A DNA stretch of 64,000 bases from DASQPR01 sp963836785. GTDB lineage: Bacteria > Actinomycetota > Actinomycetes > Mycobacteriales > Micromonosporaceae. The translations under genes and the position numbers were made by a program. The notes beneath the pieces were generated by a model. That model saw only the letters and a program-made list of their open reading frames with translations, was not told the origin of the DNA and searched no databases. Each line of letters starts with the position of its first letter. The first letter of the stretch is position 1. The stretch spans positions 248,001 through 312,000 of the forward strand of contig CAWIKW010000006.1 in assembly GCA_963836785.1 (NCBI GenBank), given 5' to 3'. Of the stretch, positions 16,981 to 26,341 are shown piece by piece.

Positions 16981-17448
16981 ATGGCGAACGCCGCGCTCGA
17001 AGCGCTCACCACGGCCGGGATCGCCCACCGTGTCGTGCGTCACGAGCACGTGACGAGCCTCGCCGAGGCGGCCGCGCAGGCCGGCGTCGACACCGCCGAC
17101 GTGATCAAGACAATCGTGGTACGCCGCGCCGACGACGACTACGTGTTCGTGCTCGTCCCGGGTGACCGCGCGATCTCCTGGCCCAAGCTGCGGGCGGTGT
17201 TGGGGGTCAATCGGCTGTCGATGCCGGACGCCGCGACGGCGAAGAACGCCACCGGGTACGAACGCGGCACGATCACGCCGTTCGGGGCGACGACCGCGTG
17301 GCCGGTGGTCGCGGACGGGCGCATCGCCGGACGGACCATCCGGCTCGGGGCCGGGGCCCACGACACCGCCGTCGTCCTCGCCGCGGACGATGCCGTACGG
17401 GTCCTCGACGCCGCCATCGCCGACGTCACCGATCCGGCCCCGGCCTGA
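16981..17448 (+). CDS. YbaK/EbsC-family aminoacyl-tRNA deacylase
   Basis: A 155-residue single-domain editing protein. It shows the family core: LEALTTAGIAHRVVRH, then DVIKTIVVR with the conserved lysine, LVPGDRAISWPKLR and TPFGATTAWPVVAD. Relatives hydrolyse mischarged Cys-tRNA(Pro) or Ala-tRNA(Pro) in trans. The specificity of this paralogue is not evident. Start ATG 16981. It converges on the ThiF-like gene. Confidence 0.88.
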   Translation: MANAALEALTTAGIAHRVVRHEHVTSLAEAAAQAGVDTADVIKTIVVRRADDDYVFVLVPGDRAISWPKLRAVLGVNRLSMPDAATAKNATGYERGTITPFGATTAWPVVADGRIAGRTIRLGAGAHDTAVVLAADDAVRVLDAAIADVTDPAPA

Positions 17449-17499
17449 CATCGGCACGGGCACTGGGATGCTGAGCGGTGCGGCGGCGCGCGAACGCCG

Positions 17500-18790
17500 T
17501 CAGCGCGGATCCGCGCGCCGGCACACCGGACAGGACGGACTGCGCTCCCACCCGAGCCGGCGCAGCCCGCCGCCCGAGTTGACTTCCACGTGTACCGGCT
17601 GGCCGGCGTAGGCCGGCGGCTCAAAACCGGTGAGGTAGCGCATCGCCTCGATCGCCGCCAATGAGCCGAGCAGGCCGGCGACCGGACCGATGTGCAGTCC
17701 TCCGCCCGGTCGCTCGTTCAACAGCCGCATCACCGCGGGCGCCTGCCCGCTCGCGGATCCGGACCCCATGCAGGCGACGCAGCCGCTGCGACCGGGATCG
17801 ACCGAGTAGACGGCCGCACTCGCCGCGCGGATGATCGCCCGTACGAACGGCAAACCGGCCGCGACGCACGCCGCGTTCACCCACAGGTCGACTCCGTCGC
17901 CGCCAACCATGTCGCCGAGCGCCGAGCCACCGCCGGCCGGACCGCCGACGGCCGCACTGTGCACCGCCGACCTGTGCACCGCCGAGCCGTGCACCGCCGA
18001 ACCATGCGCGCCGAGCCGGGCACCGCCGAACCGCGGCCGAGCCGTGCACCGCCGAACCCCCGCTCGGGCCGGCCAGCACGGTCCGGCCGGCCGGACCGCC
18101 GCTTTGCGTGCCGGTGACCGGGCCGACGGCATCGACGATGACCAGATCGGGGCAGTAGCGGTCGAGCATCGCGGCAAGCTCCGAGGCGCCGGTGACCGCG
18201 GAATCGACCGCGTCGACGTGCAGCGACGGCTCGGCCTCGCGCAGCCACGCCGCCGCCCGACGGACCGTACGCGTGCCGACGTCTCGGCTGCGCGCGAACG
18301 GCTGCCAGCCAAGGTCTCGGGCGCCGATCGTGCCGGCGTCGACGACCGTGAGCCGGTCGACGCCAAGCCCGCAGAGCTGAGCAGCGGCGGTCATGTTCAC
18401 GCCGCCGAGACCGAGCAGCAGCACGTGGGCCGTCCGCAGACGCTCCAGCATGTCCTCGCGACCGAGTGCGAGCGTCGCGTACGGCTCGAAGAACGCCAGG
18501 TTGTCGGCGTACCGGTCGCGGGTGTCGGCACCGATTCGTCCGGCGCGTTCGTCGTCGACGAGCAGGCGGTGCCGATCGAGAATGTCGACGACCCGGTCCA
18601 CGGCGGCCACCGGCACTCCGACCACCTCGGCCAGCTCCGGCGGCGTACGGCTGCCCTTACACAGCAGGTCCAGGAGCAACTCCACCATCCCGTCGGGATC
18701 GTCGAGACGCAACTGCTCCTGAGCATCCCGGACGAGCCTCAGCTCGGCACCGCAGCGCTCCCAGAACACGTCCTTCAACCTCGGCCGCAT
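17500..18790 (-). CDS. ThiF/E1-like adenylyltransferase, frameshifted inside a GSAVH repeat insertion
   Basis: The N-terminal part (MRPRLKDVFWERCG, then a winged-helix-like segment) leads into a Rossmann domain with LLLGLGGVNMTAAAQLCGLG and VVDAGTIGARDLGWQPFAR, typical of E1-like ATP-using enzymes and of the Ocin-ThiF proteins of peptide-modification clusters. After LVIVDAVGP the coding becomes a run of GSAVH-like repeats (17956-18055), the frame changes, and the domain resumes as LWVNAACVAAGLPFVRAIIR with zinc cysteines GCVACM and SCPVCRR. Start ATG 18790. Without the repeat and frameshift it would be an ordinary E1-like protein of about 400 residues. No precursor peptide or partner enzyme lies beside it, so the substrate is unknown. 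Confidence 0.75.
17956..18055. repeat. 15-bp tandem repeat in the ThiF-like gene, seven units with two deletions
   Basis: Units of gccgtgcaccgccga type run head to tail: 17956-17970, 17971-17985, 17986-18000, 18001-18014 (14 bp), 18015-18029, 18030-18040 (11 bp) and 18041-18055. Full units encode GSAVH on the minus strand. The 14- and 11-bp units lose one and four bases, together five, which shifts the reading frame. This accounts for the broken E1 domain. Confidence 0.9.
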
Positions 18791-19304
18791 GACGCCTCCC
18801 TGACGATGACGCCGGACGATCACGCCTGACCATGACGATGACGCCCAGGCGACGTGCAGCGCCCCATGCCGGCCGCCCGGGAGCCCGATCCCCCAAGTGC
18901 CGGGCCCCCGATGCTGACCGGCATGGAGCGACGCGGACCCTCCTCGCGCCCGCCTGTCCCCGGCGGTGGCCGAGAACGCGGCGGTGCGAGGACGAGCGGT
19001 GCCCGACCTCGACCTCGCTCCGCTCGTGCACCAGAGAGCATCGCGACGACCGCGGCCGGACCTGCGCATCTCCATGCTGCGGCGCGGCGCTTACGGTCCG
19101 CTTACGCCGCCGCCCGAGAGAGACGGCCGTCACCGGAAATCTGCCACCGCGCGAGCACCGAGCGATCACCGCGGACCCCTCGCGGCGCCCGGTCGCTAAC
19201 GAATGCGCCACAGTCGGATATGGACTCGGCAACACCCTCTGAGCAGTACCGCCGCCGCATGTTAGCGTCGGTCACCTGAGGCCGAATCGGGGTGGCGGCT
19301 GCGC
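18791..19304. other. Intergenic region upstream of the ThiF-like and AfsR-like genes
   Basis: No convincing gene is seen; the open frames here have atypical composition. Near the ThiF start the 12-mer gacgatgacgcc occurs twice (18802-18813 and 18834-18845), which could be regulator direct repeats. Promoters for both divergent genes must lie here but no clear boxes were found. Confidence 0.45.
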
Positions 19305-22300
19305 GTGGACGAACCGACGATCCGCATCCTCGGCCCGCTCGATGTCCGGCGGGACGGCCAGCCACTTGAGCTGGGCCAACGCCGCCAACGCCTGATGCTC
19401 GGCGTGCTTGCCCTGTGGGCCGGCCAGCCCGTACGGCTAGGCAGACTGACCGAAATCGCCTGGTTCGGTGCCGACCCGCCACCCAGTGCCCGCAATGGCA
19501 TCCAGGTTGGGATCAGCCGCTTGCGGACCGCGCTCGGCACTGTGGCCCGAATCACTACCGTCGGTGACGCGTACCGGCTGGACGTGCCACGCGATCGCGT
19601 GGACGTGTTCCGGTTCCGTACCCACGTCGCTGCCGCGCGTGACCGATCCGGACGGGCGCGGGCTCGGGCGTTGCGCGACGCCGAGCGGCTCTGGCGCGGT
19701 CCGGTCCTCGCGGCCGAGCTTCCGGACGGGGCACGGCAGTGGCTGTGTGCCGGGCTGGACGAGGAGCGCATCGCGGCGATCGAAGAACGCATCGCGGTCG
19801 AGCTCGACCTCGGCCACCATCGCGAGCTCGTCGGCGAGCTCACGGATCTGGTCGCGGCGATGCCGACCCGGGAACGGTTGGTGGCGCAGCTCATGCTCGC
19901 GCTCTACCGCGACGGGCAGGCGGCGAAGGCGTTAGAGGTCGGCGCATTCGCCAAGGCCGCATTGGCCGAGGAGCTTGGCATCGACGCCGGGCCCGAGGTG
20001 CGGGGCATGGAGGTCGCCATCCTGCGACAGGCACCAGAGCTGGATGTGCCGTCGCCCCGGATCGAGGTCGCGCCGATCGTGGCGCCGGCTCAACTGCCGC
20101 TCGACGCCGCCGCGTTCATCGGACGCCGGGCCGAGCTCGACGCGCTCGATCGCATGCTTGTGCCGGACGGTCGGCTGGATCAGGCCAACGCCCGGATCGC
20201 GGTGATCACCGGCACTGCCGGTGTGGGCAAGACCGCGCTCGCGGTGCGGTGGGCACACGACGTCCGCGAGCGATTCCCGGACGGCCAGCTTTTCGCGGAC
20301 ATGCGCGGGTACGCAGCCGGCACGCCCACGAGGTCGGCCGACGCGCTGGCCCGGTTCCTGCGGGCGCTCGGTGTGCCCGGTGAGCGCGTGCCGAGCGACA
20401 TCGATGACGCGGCGGCCGCCTATCGCAGCCTGCTCGCCGACCGACGCGCCCTGATCGTGCTGGACAACGTGGCCGATGCGGGCCAGGTCCGGCCGCTGTT
20501 GCCGGGCGGGCCGGGCTGTGCGGTGGTCGTCACGAGCCGTCAGCGACTCGATGGCATGGTCGCCCACGATGGCGCCCGCCACCTCGGCCTCTCGGTGCTC
20601 TCCGGCACCGAGGCGCGCGTGCTGCTCGATCGGGCGCTCGGCGCCGATCGGGTGGCGGCCGAGCCGCACGCGGCCACCCAGCTCGCCGAACTCTGCGCAT
20701 ACCTGCCGCTCGCTCTGCGGGTGGCGTCCGCGACATTGGCCGGCACTCCGCGGCGGTCGATCGCCGACTACGTGGATACGCTCCGCGGCGGCGATCGGCT
20801 CGCGACGCTGGCCATCGACGGTGACCCGCGCAGCGCCGTACGGTCCGCGTTCGACCTGTCGTACGCCGAACTCGATGCGCCCGCCCGCCAGATGTTCCGG
20901 CTCCTCGGCGTGGCACCCGGTGCGGACGTGACGACGCCGGCCGCGGCGGCGCTCGCCGACTGCCCGCCCGAGACCGCCGAGTCGTTGCTCCGGCGGCTGG
21001 TCACGGCGCATCTCGTGGACGAGGTCGCGCCCGACCGGTTCGCGTTGCACGATCTGCTGCGGCTCTATGCGGCCGAGCGGGCCGAGGTCGAGGACGACAC
21101 CGCGAGCGCGCTCGACCGCCTGATCACCTGGTACGTGCACAGCGCGCGTACGGCCGGCCGGCTGGTCTACCCGCACATCGTGCGGCTCGAAGGGCACGAC
21201 GCGGCCGTTCCGTTGCCGGCCGTAGAGGTCACGTACCCAACCGACCTGCACGCCGCGACGTGGCTCGACGCGGAACGGTCGAATCTCGTCGCGGTCGCGG
21301 AATTCGCCGCGCAGAGTGGTCGCGATCGGATGTCGTGGCTTCTCGCGGACGCGTTGCGCGGCTACTTCTGGTACAACCGGCACGGCGCAGAATGGCTGCC
21401 GATGGCGGAAACCGGTCTGGCCGCGGCGATCCGGGGCCACGACGAACGGGCCGAGACCGCGATGCGGCTGAATCTGGCCGCGGCCAACCATTGCCTCGCG
21501 CGGCGGCCGGCCGCGATCGAGCAGTACACAACGGCGAAGGCGATCGCACGACGGGTCGGCTGGATCGAAGCGGAAGAAGCGATCCTCACCAATCTCGGCA
21601 TCGCCTACGCCGATGGCGGCGACCTCGGGGCGGCCGTCGACTCGTACCGGCTCGCCCTGTCACTCGCGCGCAGCCGCCGACGTCAGGCGATCACCCTCGT
21701 CAACCTCGGCAGCACGCTGCATCAGATGGGTCGCCTGCACGATGCCGTACGCCAGCATGCCGCCGCGCTCGACCTGGCCCGGCACGCGAACTTCGCCGGC
21801 GGTGAGGCCAGTGCGCTGCAGTACCTCGGGTATAGCGAGCATGCGCTCGGCGACCTGCCCCGCGCGCTCGATCACCTGACGATGGCGCTGTGGGTCCACC
21901 GCCGCACCGGCAACCGGCATCAGGAAGCGCAGACGCTGATGGACCTCGCCGCGGTCTATCTCGACGAAGAACGACTCGTCGACGCGGAGTCGTTCGTGGA
22001 GCGCTCGCTCGCCCTGTGCCGCGAGCGGTCCGACCTGCAGACGCAGTCGTACGTCCTGTCGACCCGGGGGCGGGTCCGTCTGGCGCTCGGGCAGGTGGAC
22101 GACGCGATCGCCGACCATCTCGCCGCGTTCGACGCCGCCCGGCAGGCCCGCGCACTCTACGTGGAGACGGTCGCGATGGTCGGTCTGGCCAACGCGACCC
22201 GGTTCACCGGCCGTCACGGCGTCGCTCTCGCGCACGCCCGATCCGCGCTGTCGAATGCGGAGCGGGCCGGATACCGTACGCTCGCCGGCGAAGCCCTGAC

Positions 22301-22670
22301 GGTCGCGGCCGCCGCGCGGACCCAGATGAACGACCTCGACGGCGCCATCGAGGACGCCGAACACGCGCTGATCCTGTTGCGACACAGCGGGTACCGATTG
22401 GCCGAGGCGCGGGCGCTCCGCGTGCTGGCCGGCGCGATCGGCGACAATCATCCGGCCGAGGCCGACCGCTACGAACGCCTCGCCGACGACATCGTGGCCA
22501 GCGCGCGCCAGCGGGATCCGGTGATTCGGCACGACACGGTGAACGGGCACGACTCGGTTGGCCGACGCGATTCGGGTATGCGCGAACCAGGCGACGAGCG
22601 CGATGTCGCCGACCGGGCGATCTCCGACATCCGAGCCCACCGGGCGACGCGCGAGCCTCGCTCGGCCTGA
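19305..22670 (+). CDS. AfsR/SARP-type regulator: DNA-binding, BTAD, NB-ARC and TPR domains
   Basis: An 1121-residue regulator of the kind that activates secondary metabolism. Order: OmpR-like winged helix (TIRILGPLDVRRDGQPLELG, residues 1-95), bacterial transcriptional activation domain (about 96-245), NB-ARC ATPase with Walker A VITGTAGVGKTALAV and Walker B ALIVLDNV (about 260-560), then a long TPR region (about 600-1060) with canonical repeats such as AVDSYRLALSLARSRRR. The tail contains a short HDTVNGHDSVGRRDS run. GTG 19305 gives the family N-terminus. No biosynthetic cluster is adjacent, so the targets are unknown; the divergent ThiF-like gene is one candidate. Confidence 0.92.
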   Translation: MDEPTIRILGPLDVRRDGQPLELGQRRQRLMLGVLALWAGQPVRLGRLTEIAWFGADPPPSARNGIQVGISRLRTALGTVARITTVGDAYRLDVPRDRVDVFRFRTHVAAARDRSGRARARALRDAERLWRGPVLAAELPDGARQWLCAGLDEERIAAIEERIAVELDLGHHRELVGELTDLVAAMPTRERLVAQLMLALYRDGQAAKALEVGAFAKAALAEELGIDAGPEVRGMEVAILRQAPELDVPSPRIEVAPIVAPAQLPLDAAAFIGRRAELDALDRMLVPDGRLDQANARIAVITGTAGVGKTALAVRWAHDVRERFPDGQLFADMRGYAAGTPTRSADALARFLRALGVPGERVPSDIDDAAAAYRSLLADRRALIVLDNVADAGQVRPLLPGGPGCAVVVTSRQRLDGMVAHDGARHLGLSVLSGTEARVLLDRALGADRVAAEPHAATQLAELCAYLPLALRVASATLAGTPRRSIADYVDTLRGGDRLATLAIDGDPRSAVRSAFDLSYAELDAPARQMFRLLGVAPGADVTTPAAAALADCPPETAESLLRRLVTAHLVDEVAPDRFALHDLLRLYAAERAEVEDDTASALDRLITWYVHSARTAGRLVYPHIVRLEGHDAAVPLPAVEVTYPTDLHAATWLDAERSNLVAVAEFAAQSGRDRMSWLLADALRGYFWYNRHGAEWLPMAETGLAAAIRGHDERAETAMRLNLAAANHCLARRPAAIEQYTTAKAIARRVGWIEAEEAILTNLGIAYADGGDLGAAVDSYRLALSLARSRRRQAITLVNLGSTLHQMGRLHDAVRQHAAALDLARHANFAGGEASALQYLGYSEHALGDLPRALDHLTMALWVHRRTGNRHQEAQTLMDLAAVYLDEERLVDAESFVERSLALCRERSDLQTQSYVLSTRGRVRLALGQVDDAIADHLAAFDAARQARALYVETVAMVGLANATRFTGRHGVALAHARSALSNAERAGYRTLAGEALTVAAAARTQMNDLDGAIEDAEHALILLRHSGYRLAEARALRVLAGAIGDNHPAEADRYERLADDIVASARQRDPVIRHDTVNGHDSVGRRDSGMREPGDERDVADRAISDIRAHRATREPRSA

Positions 22671-22707
22671 CGGTGGCGGTTCACCCGAAGCTACCTGAAA
22701 CAGACAG

Positions 22708-22744
22708 CGCTGCGGCGGGCACCGGATCGGTGCCCGCCGCAGCG
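22708..22744. terminator. Bidirectional terminator hairpin
   Basis: A perfect 17-bp inverted repeat (22708-22724 and 22728-22744) around a GAT loop lies between the convergent AfsR-like gene and the acetate transporter gene. It is very GC-rich, with no T-run on either side, which is common in actinobacteria. Confidence 0.75.
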
Positions 22745-22767
22745 GGGAATTGCCAGGCAGGGCCGAG

Positions 22768-23379
22768 TTACGCGGTCGTGGACGCGGTGCGCATCAGCGG
22801 CTTGCCGACGGGCAGCGACACGCTGCCGCCGAACGAGTTGAACACCCCGGCGAAGGACGCGTACCACGCCGCCACGGCTGTCAGGATCCCGATGTAGCCA
22901 CCGGTCTTGATGATGTTCTCGTTGTTGGCGAAGAACCCGATGAACAGCACGATCTCGGTGAGCTGCAGCGTCAGGAACACGGCGAAGACCGCCGCGTTGA
23001 TCTGACTCGACGCCGCCAGCATGTAGAGGTTGAAGATGGCGAACGCCAGCAGGATCCAGCCCAGATCGTTGGTCGCGTTGTTCGACTTGACGAAAACCTG
23101 GTAGAGGAACAGTCCAATCCAGAATCCGCCGTACGTCGAGAACGCCGTCGCGCCGAAGACGTTGCCCCGACGGAACTCCCACATGCCAGCCAACAACTGC
23201 ACGAGGCCGCCGTAGGCGAGCGCGTAACCGAGCCACGCGGCTCCGTTGCCTCGGGTCAGGCCCGCGTTCGACGCGGACAGAAGGAATGTGGTCAGCGCGA
23301 ACGCCGCGAGTCCCAGCGGTGCGGGGTCGGCAATGCTGGCGATGCCGCTCGGCGCTGCGGGTGCTTCCGGTTCAGCCAT
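22768..23379 (-). CDS. GPR1/FUN34/YaaH-family acetate/succinate transporter
   Basis: A 203-residue membrane protein with six predicted helices. The family signature is the (N/D)PAPLGL motif before helix 1, here ADPAPLGLAAFALTTFLLS. Helix 2 carries AYGGLVQLLAGMWEFRRGNVFGATAF and helix 6 the TAVAAWYASFAGVFNS segment. SatP and Ato proteins of this family take up acetate or succinate with protons. The start at 23379 (MAEPEAPAAP) is the first methionine of the conserved frame. It converges on the AfsR-like gene and stands alone. Confidence 0.92.
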   Translation of the reverse strand: MAEPEAPAAPSGIASIADPAPLGLAAFALTTFLLSASNAGLTRGNGAAWLGYALAYGGLVQLLAGMWEFRRGNVFGATAFSTYGGFWIGLFLYQVFVKSNNATNDLGWILLAFAIFNLYMLAASSQINAAVFAVFLTLQLTEIVLFIGFFANNENIIKTGGYIGILTAVAAWYASFAGVFNSFGGSVSLPVGKPLMRTASTTA

Positions 23380-23884
23380 GGTGGTGGCCTCTTTCTACGG
23401 TAGCGGTGACGCTATTGACCCCTCGCCGGGCAGGCGCAAGCCAAGGCTCGCGCGCCTGACGGCGGCGACAGACCAATGGCGAAGGGAGGGTGGTAACAGT
23501 GAAGTGCCCCGCGAGGGAACTCGGTCCCTCGTGAGTGGCGAAGCGGCAACCAGGGGTGGCAACCATCTGCATCGCTACCTCACGAAACATTGATTAGCAA
23601 AAACGTAGCGCGTTGATCGTCTGGCCGCAATATCGACATGCATCCACGCGGATAGCGCTTCACCGTCCACGGTGGCCTATGCCCAGATCAGCCCGGATGC
23701 TCCGGCGAACGCCGACAGCGAGCTCGTTGGGCCGAAATACGGTGCGAAATCGTCCGGCACGAGATAGCGACGTTCGGCCGACGGCCGAACCCGTCGGCAT
23801 GCCCTCGACCATGGCGTTTCCGTACCAGTGGCATCGCGGTTTTCGTCGTGATCCGGCCGGCGATGGTTTTGCATAATGTGCCAG

Positions 23885-24331
23885 CTAATGGGCGAATGTT
23901 TCCCGATCGAGCCGAGTGGCGGTTCTCGTCTCCCATGGCGCATCGGTGTCCACGCGGCGGGCCGCGGCGGCATCGCGGACAGCTCGTTGGCGGCGTCGTC
24001 GAGTCTGAGCCGGGTCAGCGCGATATCGGCCAGCATCAGCGCTCCCAGCCACCGAATGCGCCGGGGTCGAGCGATTCAGCTTTCCGTTGAACTCGACGGT
24101 ATGCTTGCCTTCGTTATACGTGCCACATAGATCGAAACCGAGCTCGGCGACGGGGCTGACCGCCCGATGCCGCGTCGGTCCGATCCACTGGTCGCCCGTC
24201 TCGATGACCTCGCCACCGGTGCCCGAGATCTCCCGGTTGACGGTGCGGCCGCCCACACGGTCGCGAGCTTCGAGCACAACGACGTCGAGTCCGGCGGACC
24301 GCAGCCTGGTGGCAGCGGTGGTCGGCATCAA
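23885..24331 (-). pseudogene. Flavin amine oxidase remnant
   Basis: The start of a monoamine-oxidase-like protein is still readable (LRSAGLDVVVLEARDRVGGR, then GTGGEVIETGDQWIGP and TYNEGKHTVEFNGKL). The first glycine-rich FAD loop is lost at the 5' end. Around 24000-24050 the family sequence moves to another frame (LADIALTRLRLDDAANEL) and back (DAPWETRTATRLDRETFAH), and a tryptophan codon after FAH has become TAG. Beyond that no family sequence remains, so only about a third of the gene is left. With multiple lesions this is an old pseudogene. The rest of the 23380-24465 gap holds no other recognisable gene. Confidence 0.75.
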
Positions 24332-24465
24332 GATCCCTAATGCCCTGTTCCGCGCCGCTCAGAGCGCCACCCGGACACCGCCGTTGAGCGTGTCCGACGT
24401 GACGCAGCGCGCGCCGCGCAGGGGCGCCACGACCCAACGCACCACCAAGCGGAAAGATAGACACC

Positions 24466-26331
24466 ATGCCCACGCGCTCCGACCTTCGTAACGTCGCCAT
24501 CGTCGCCCATGTCGACCATGGGAAGACCACCCTGGTCGACGCCATGCTCAAGCAGTCCGGCGGCTGGCACGCCCGCGCCGAGATGGCCGACCGGGTGATG
24601 GACTCGATGGATCTCGAACGCGAGAAGGGCATCACGATCCTCGCGAAGAACACGTCGGTGGCGTATCACCCGACGGACGGCTCCGAGCCGGTCACGATCA
24701 ACATCATCGATACGCCCGGCCACGCCGACTTCGGCGGCGAGGTCGAGCGTGGCCTGACCATGGCCGACGGTGTGGTCCTGCTGGTCGACGCGTCCGAGGG
24801 TCCGCTCCCGCAGACCCGGTTCGTGCTGCGCAAGGCACTGGAAGCCAGGATGCCGATCATCCTGGTGATCAATAAGGTCGACCGCGCCGACGCCCGCATC
24901 AAGGAGGTCGTTGACGACACGTACGAGCTGTTCCTCGACCTCGACGCCGACGAGCACCAGATCGACTTTCCGATCGTCTACGCCTGCGCCCGCGACGGCA
25001 TCGCCACGCTGACGCAACCGGCCGACGGCACCGTACCGGCCGATTCGACGTCGCTCGAGCCGCTGTTCCAGACGATCCTCGACACCATGCCGGCCCCGGT
25101 TTTCACCGACGGCGCGCCGCTGCAGGCGCATGTGACCAACCTCGACGCGTCACCGTTCCTCGGCCGCCTTGCGCTGTGCCGGGTCCGGGAGGGCGTGATC
25201 CGCAAGGGCCAGACCGTGGCGTGGTGCAAGACCGACGGCAGCACGGCCAAGGTCCGCATCTCCGAACTTCTCATGACCGACGGTCTGGAGCGCAAGTCGG
25301 CCGAGCAGGCCGGCCCGGGCGACATCATCGCGGTCGCCGGCATCGCAAACATCATGATCGGCGAGACGCTGGCCGATGCGGACAACCCGGCGCCCCTGCC
25401 GTTGATCACCGTCGACGAACCGGCCATCTCGATGACGATCGGCACGAACCAGTCGCCGCTCGCCGGCAAGGTCAAGGGTTCCAAGGTCACCGCGCGGCTC
25501 GTGAAAGACCGGCTCGATCGCGAGCTCGTCGGCAATGTTTCGTTGCGGGTGCTGCCGACCGAACGGCCGGACACCTGGGAGGTGCAGGGCCGAGGTGAGC
25601 TCGCGCTCGCGATCCTGGTCGAGCAGATGCGCCGCGAGGGTTACGAACTCACGGTCGGCAAGCCGCAGGTGGTCACGCGGGAGATCGACGGCAAGACGTG
25701 CGAACCGGTGGAGCGGATGACGATTGACGCGCCGGAGGAGTATCTCGGTGCGATCACCCAGCTGCTGGCGATCCGCAAGGGCCGGATGGAACAGATGGTG
25801 AACCACGGTACGGGCTGGATCCGTTTGGAATGGCTCGTGCCGGCCCGTGCGCTGATCGGGTTCCGGACCGAGTTCCTCACCGACACGCGGGGCACCGGCA
25901 TCCTGCACCACGTGTTCGACTCGTACGAGCCGTGGTTCGGCGAGTTGCGTACGCGTGCGACCGGATCGTTGGTGGCCGACCGGGCCGGCGTGGTGACGCC
26001 GTTCGCGATGATGAACCTCCAGGAGCGCGGCACGCTGTTTGTCGAGCCGACCACGGAGGTGTACGAGGGCATGATCGTCGGCGAGAACTCGCGCGCGGAC
26101 GACATGGACGTGAACATCACCAAGGAGAAGAAGCTCACGAACATGCGACAGTCGACGTCCGAGGAGACGGAGAAGCTGATCCCGCCGCGGAAGTTGTCGC
26201 TGGAACAGTCGCTCGAGTTCTGCCGCGAGGACGAGTGCGTCGAGGTCACGCCGCAGACCGTACGGCTGCGCAAGGTGGTCCTCGACCAGACCGAGCGCTA
26301 CCGCGCATTCCGCCGAGCCCAGCGGTCGTGA
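24466..26331 (+). CDS. typA: Translational GTPase TypA/BipA
   Basis: A 621-residue ribosome-binding GTPase involved in stress and cold adaptation and in 50S assembly. GTPase motifs: G1 AHVDHGKTTL, switch region with ERGLTM, G3 DTPGHADF, G4 NKVDR. The middle domain II and the C-terminal BipA-specific domain (NITKEKKLTNMRQSTSEETE) are intact. Start ATG 24466 with a ggaaaga purine run upstream. The beta-lactamase-like gene follows 10 bases after the stop and may be cotranscribed. Confidence 0.96.
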   Translation: MPTRSDLRNVAIVAHVDHGKTTLVDAMLKQSGGWHARAEMADRVMDSMDLEREKGITILAKNTSVAYHPTDGSEPVTINIIDTPGHADFGGEVERGLTMADGVVLLVDASEGPLPQTRFVLRKALEARMPIILVINKVDRADARIKEVVDDTYELFLDLDADEHQIDFPIVYACARDGIATLTQPADGTVPADSTSLEPLFQTILDTMPAPVFTDGAPLQAHVTNLDASPFLGRLALCRVREGVIRKGQTVAWCKTDGSTAKVRISELLMTDGLERKSAEQAGPGDIIAVAGIANIMIGETLADADNPAPLPLITVDEPAISMTIGTNQSPLAGKVKGSKVTARLVKDRLDRELVGNVSLRVLPTERPDTWEVQGRGELALAILVEQMRREGYELTVGKPQVVTREIDGKTCEPVERMTIDAPEEYLGAITQLLAIRKGRMEQMVNHGTGWIRLEWLVPARALIGFRTEFLTDTRGTGILHHVFDSYEPWFGELRTRATGSLVADRAGVVTPFAMMNLQERGTLFVEPTTEVYEGMIVGENSRADDMDVNITKEKKLTNMRQSTSEETEKLIPPRKLSLEQSLEFCREDECVEVTPQTVRLRKVVLDQTERYRAFRRAQRS

Positions 26332-26341
26332 GCTCGGCACT

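Noticed and set aside
18832..19242. Open frames of 130-190 residues upstream of the AfsR-like gene
   Set aside because: They are Arg/Pro-rich in all frames, as expected for GC-rich non-coding DNA, with no ribosome site or recognisable domain.
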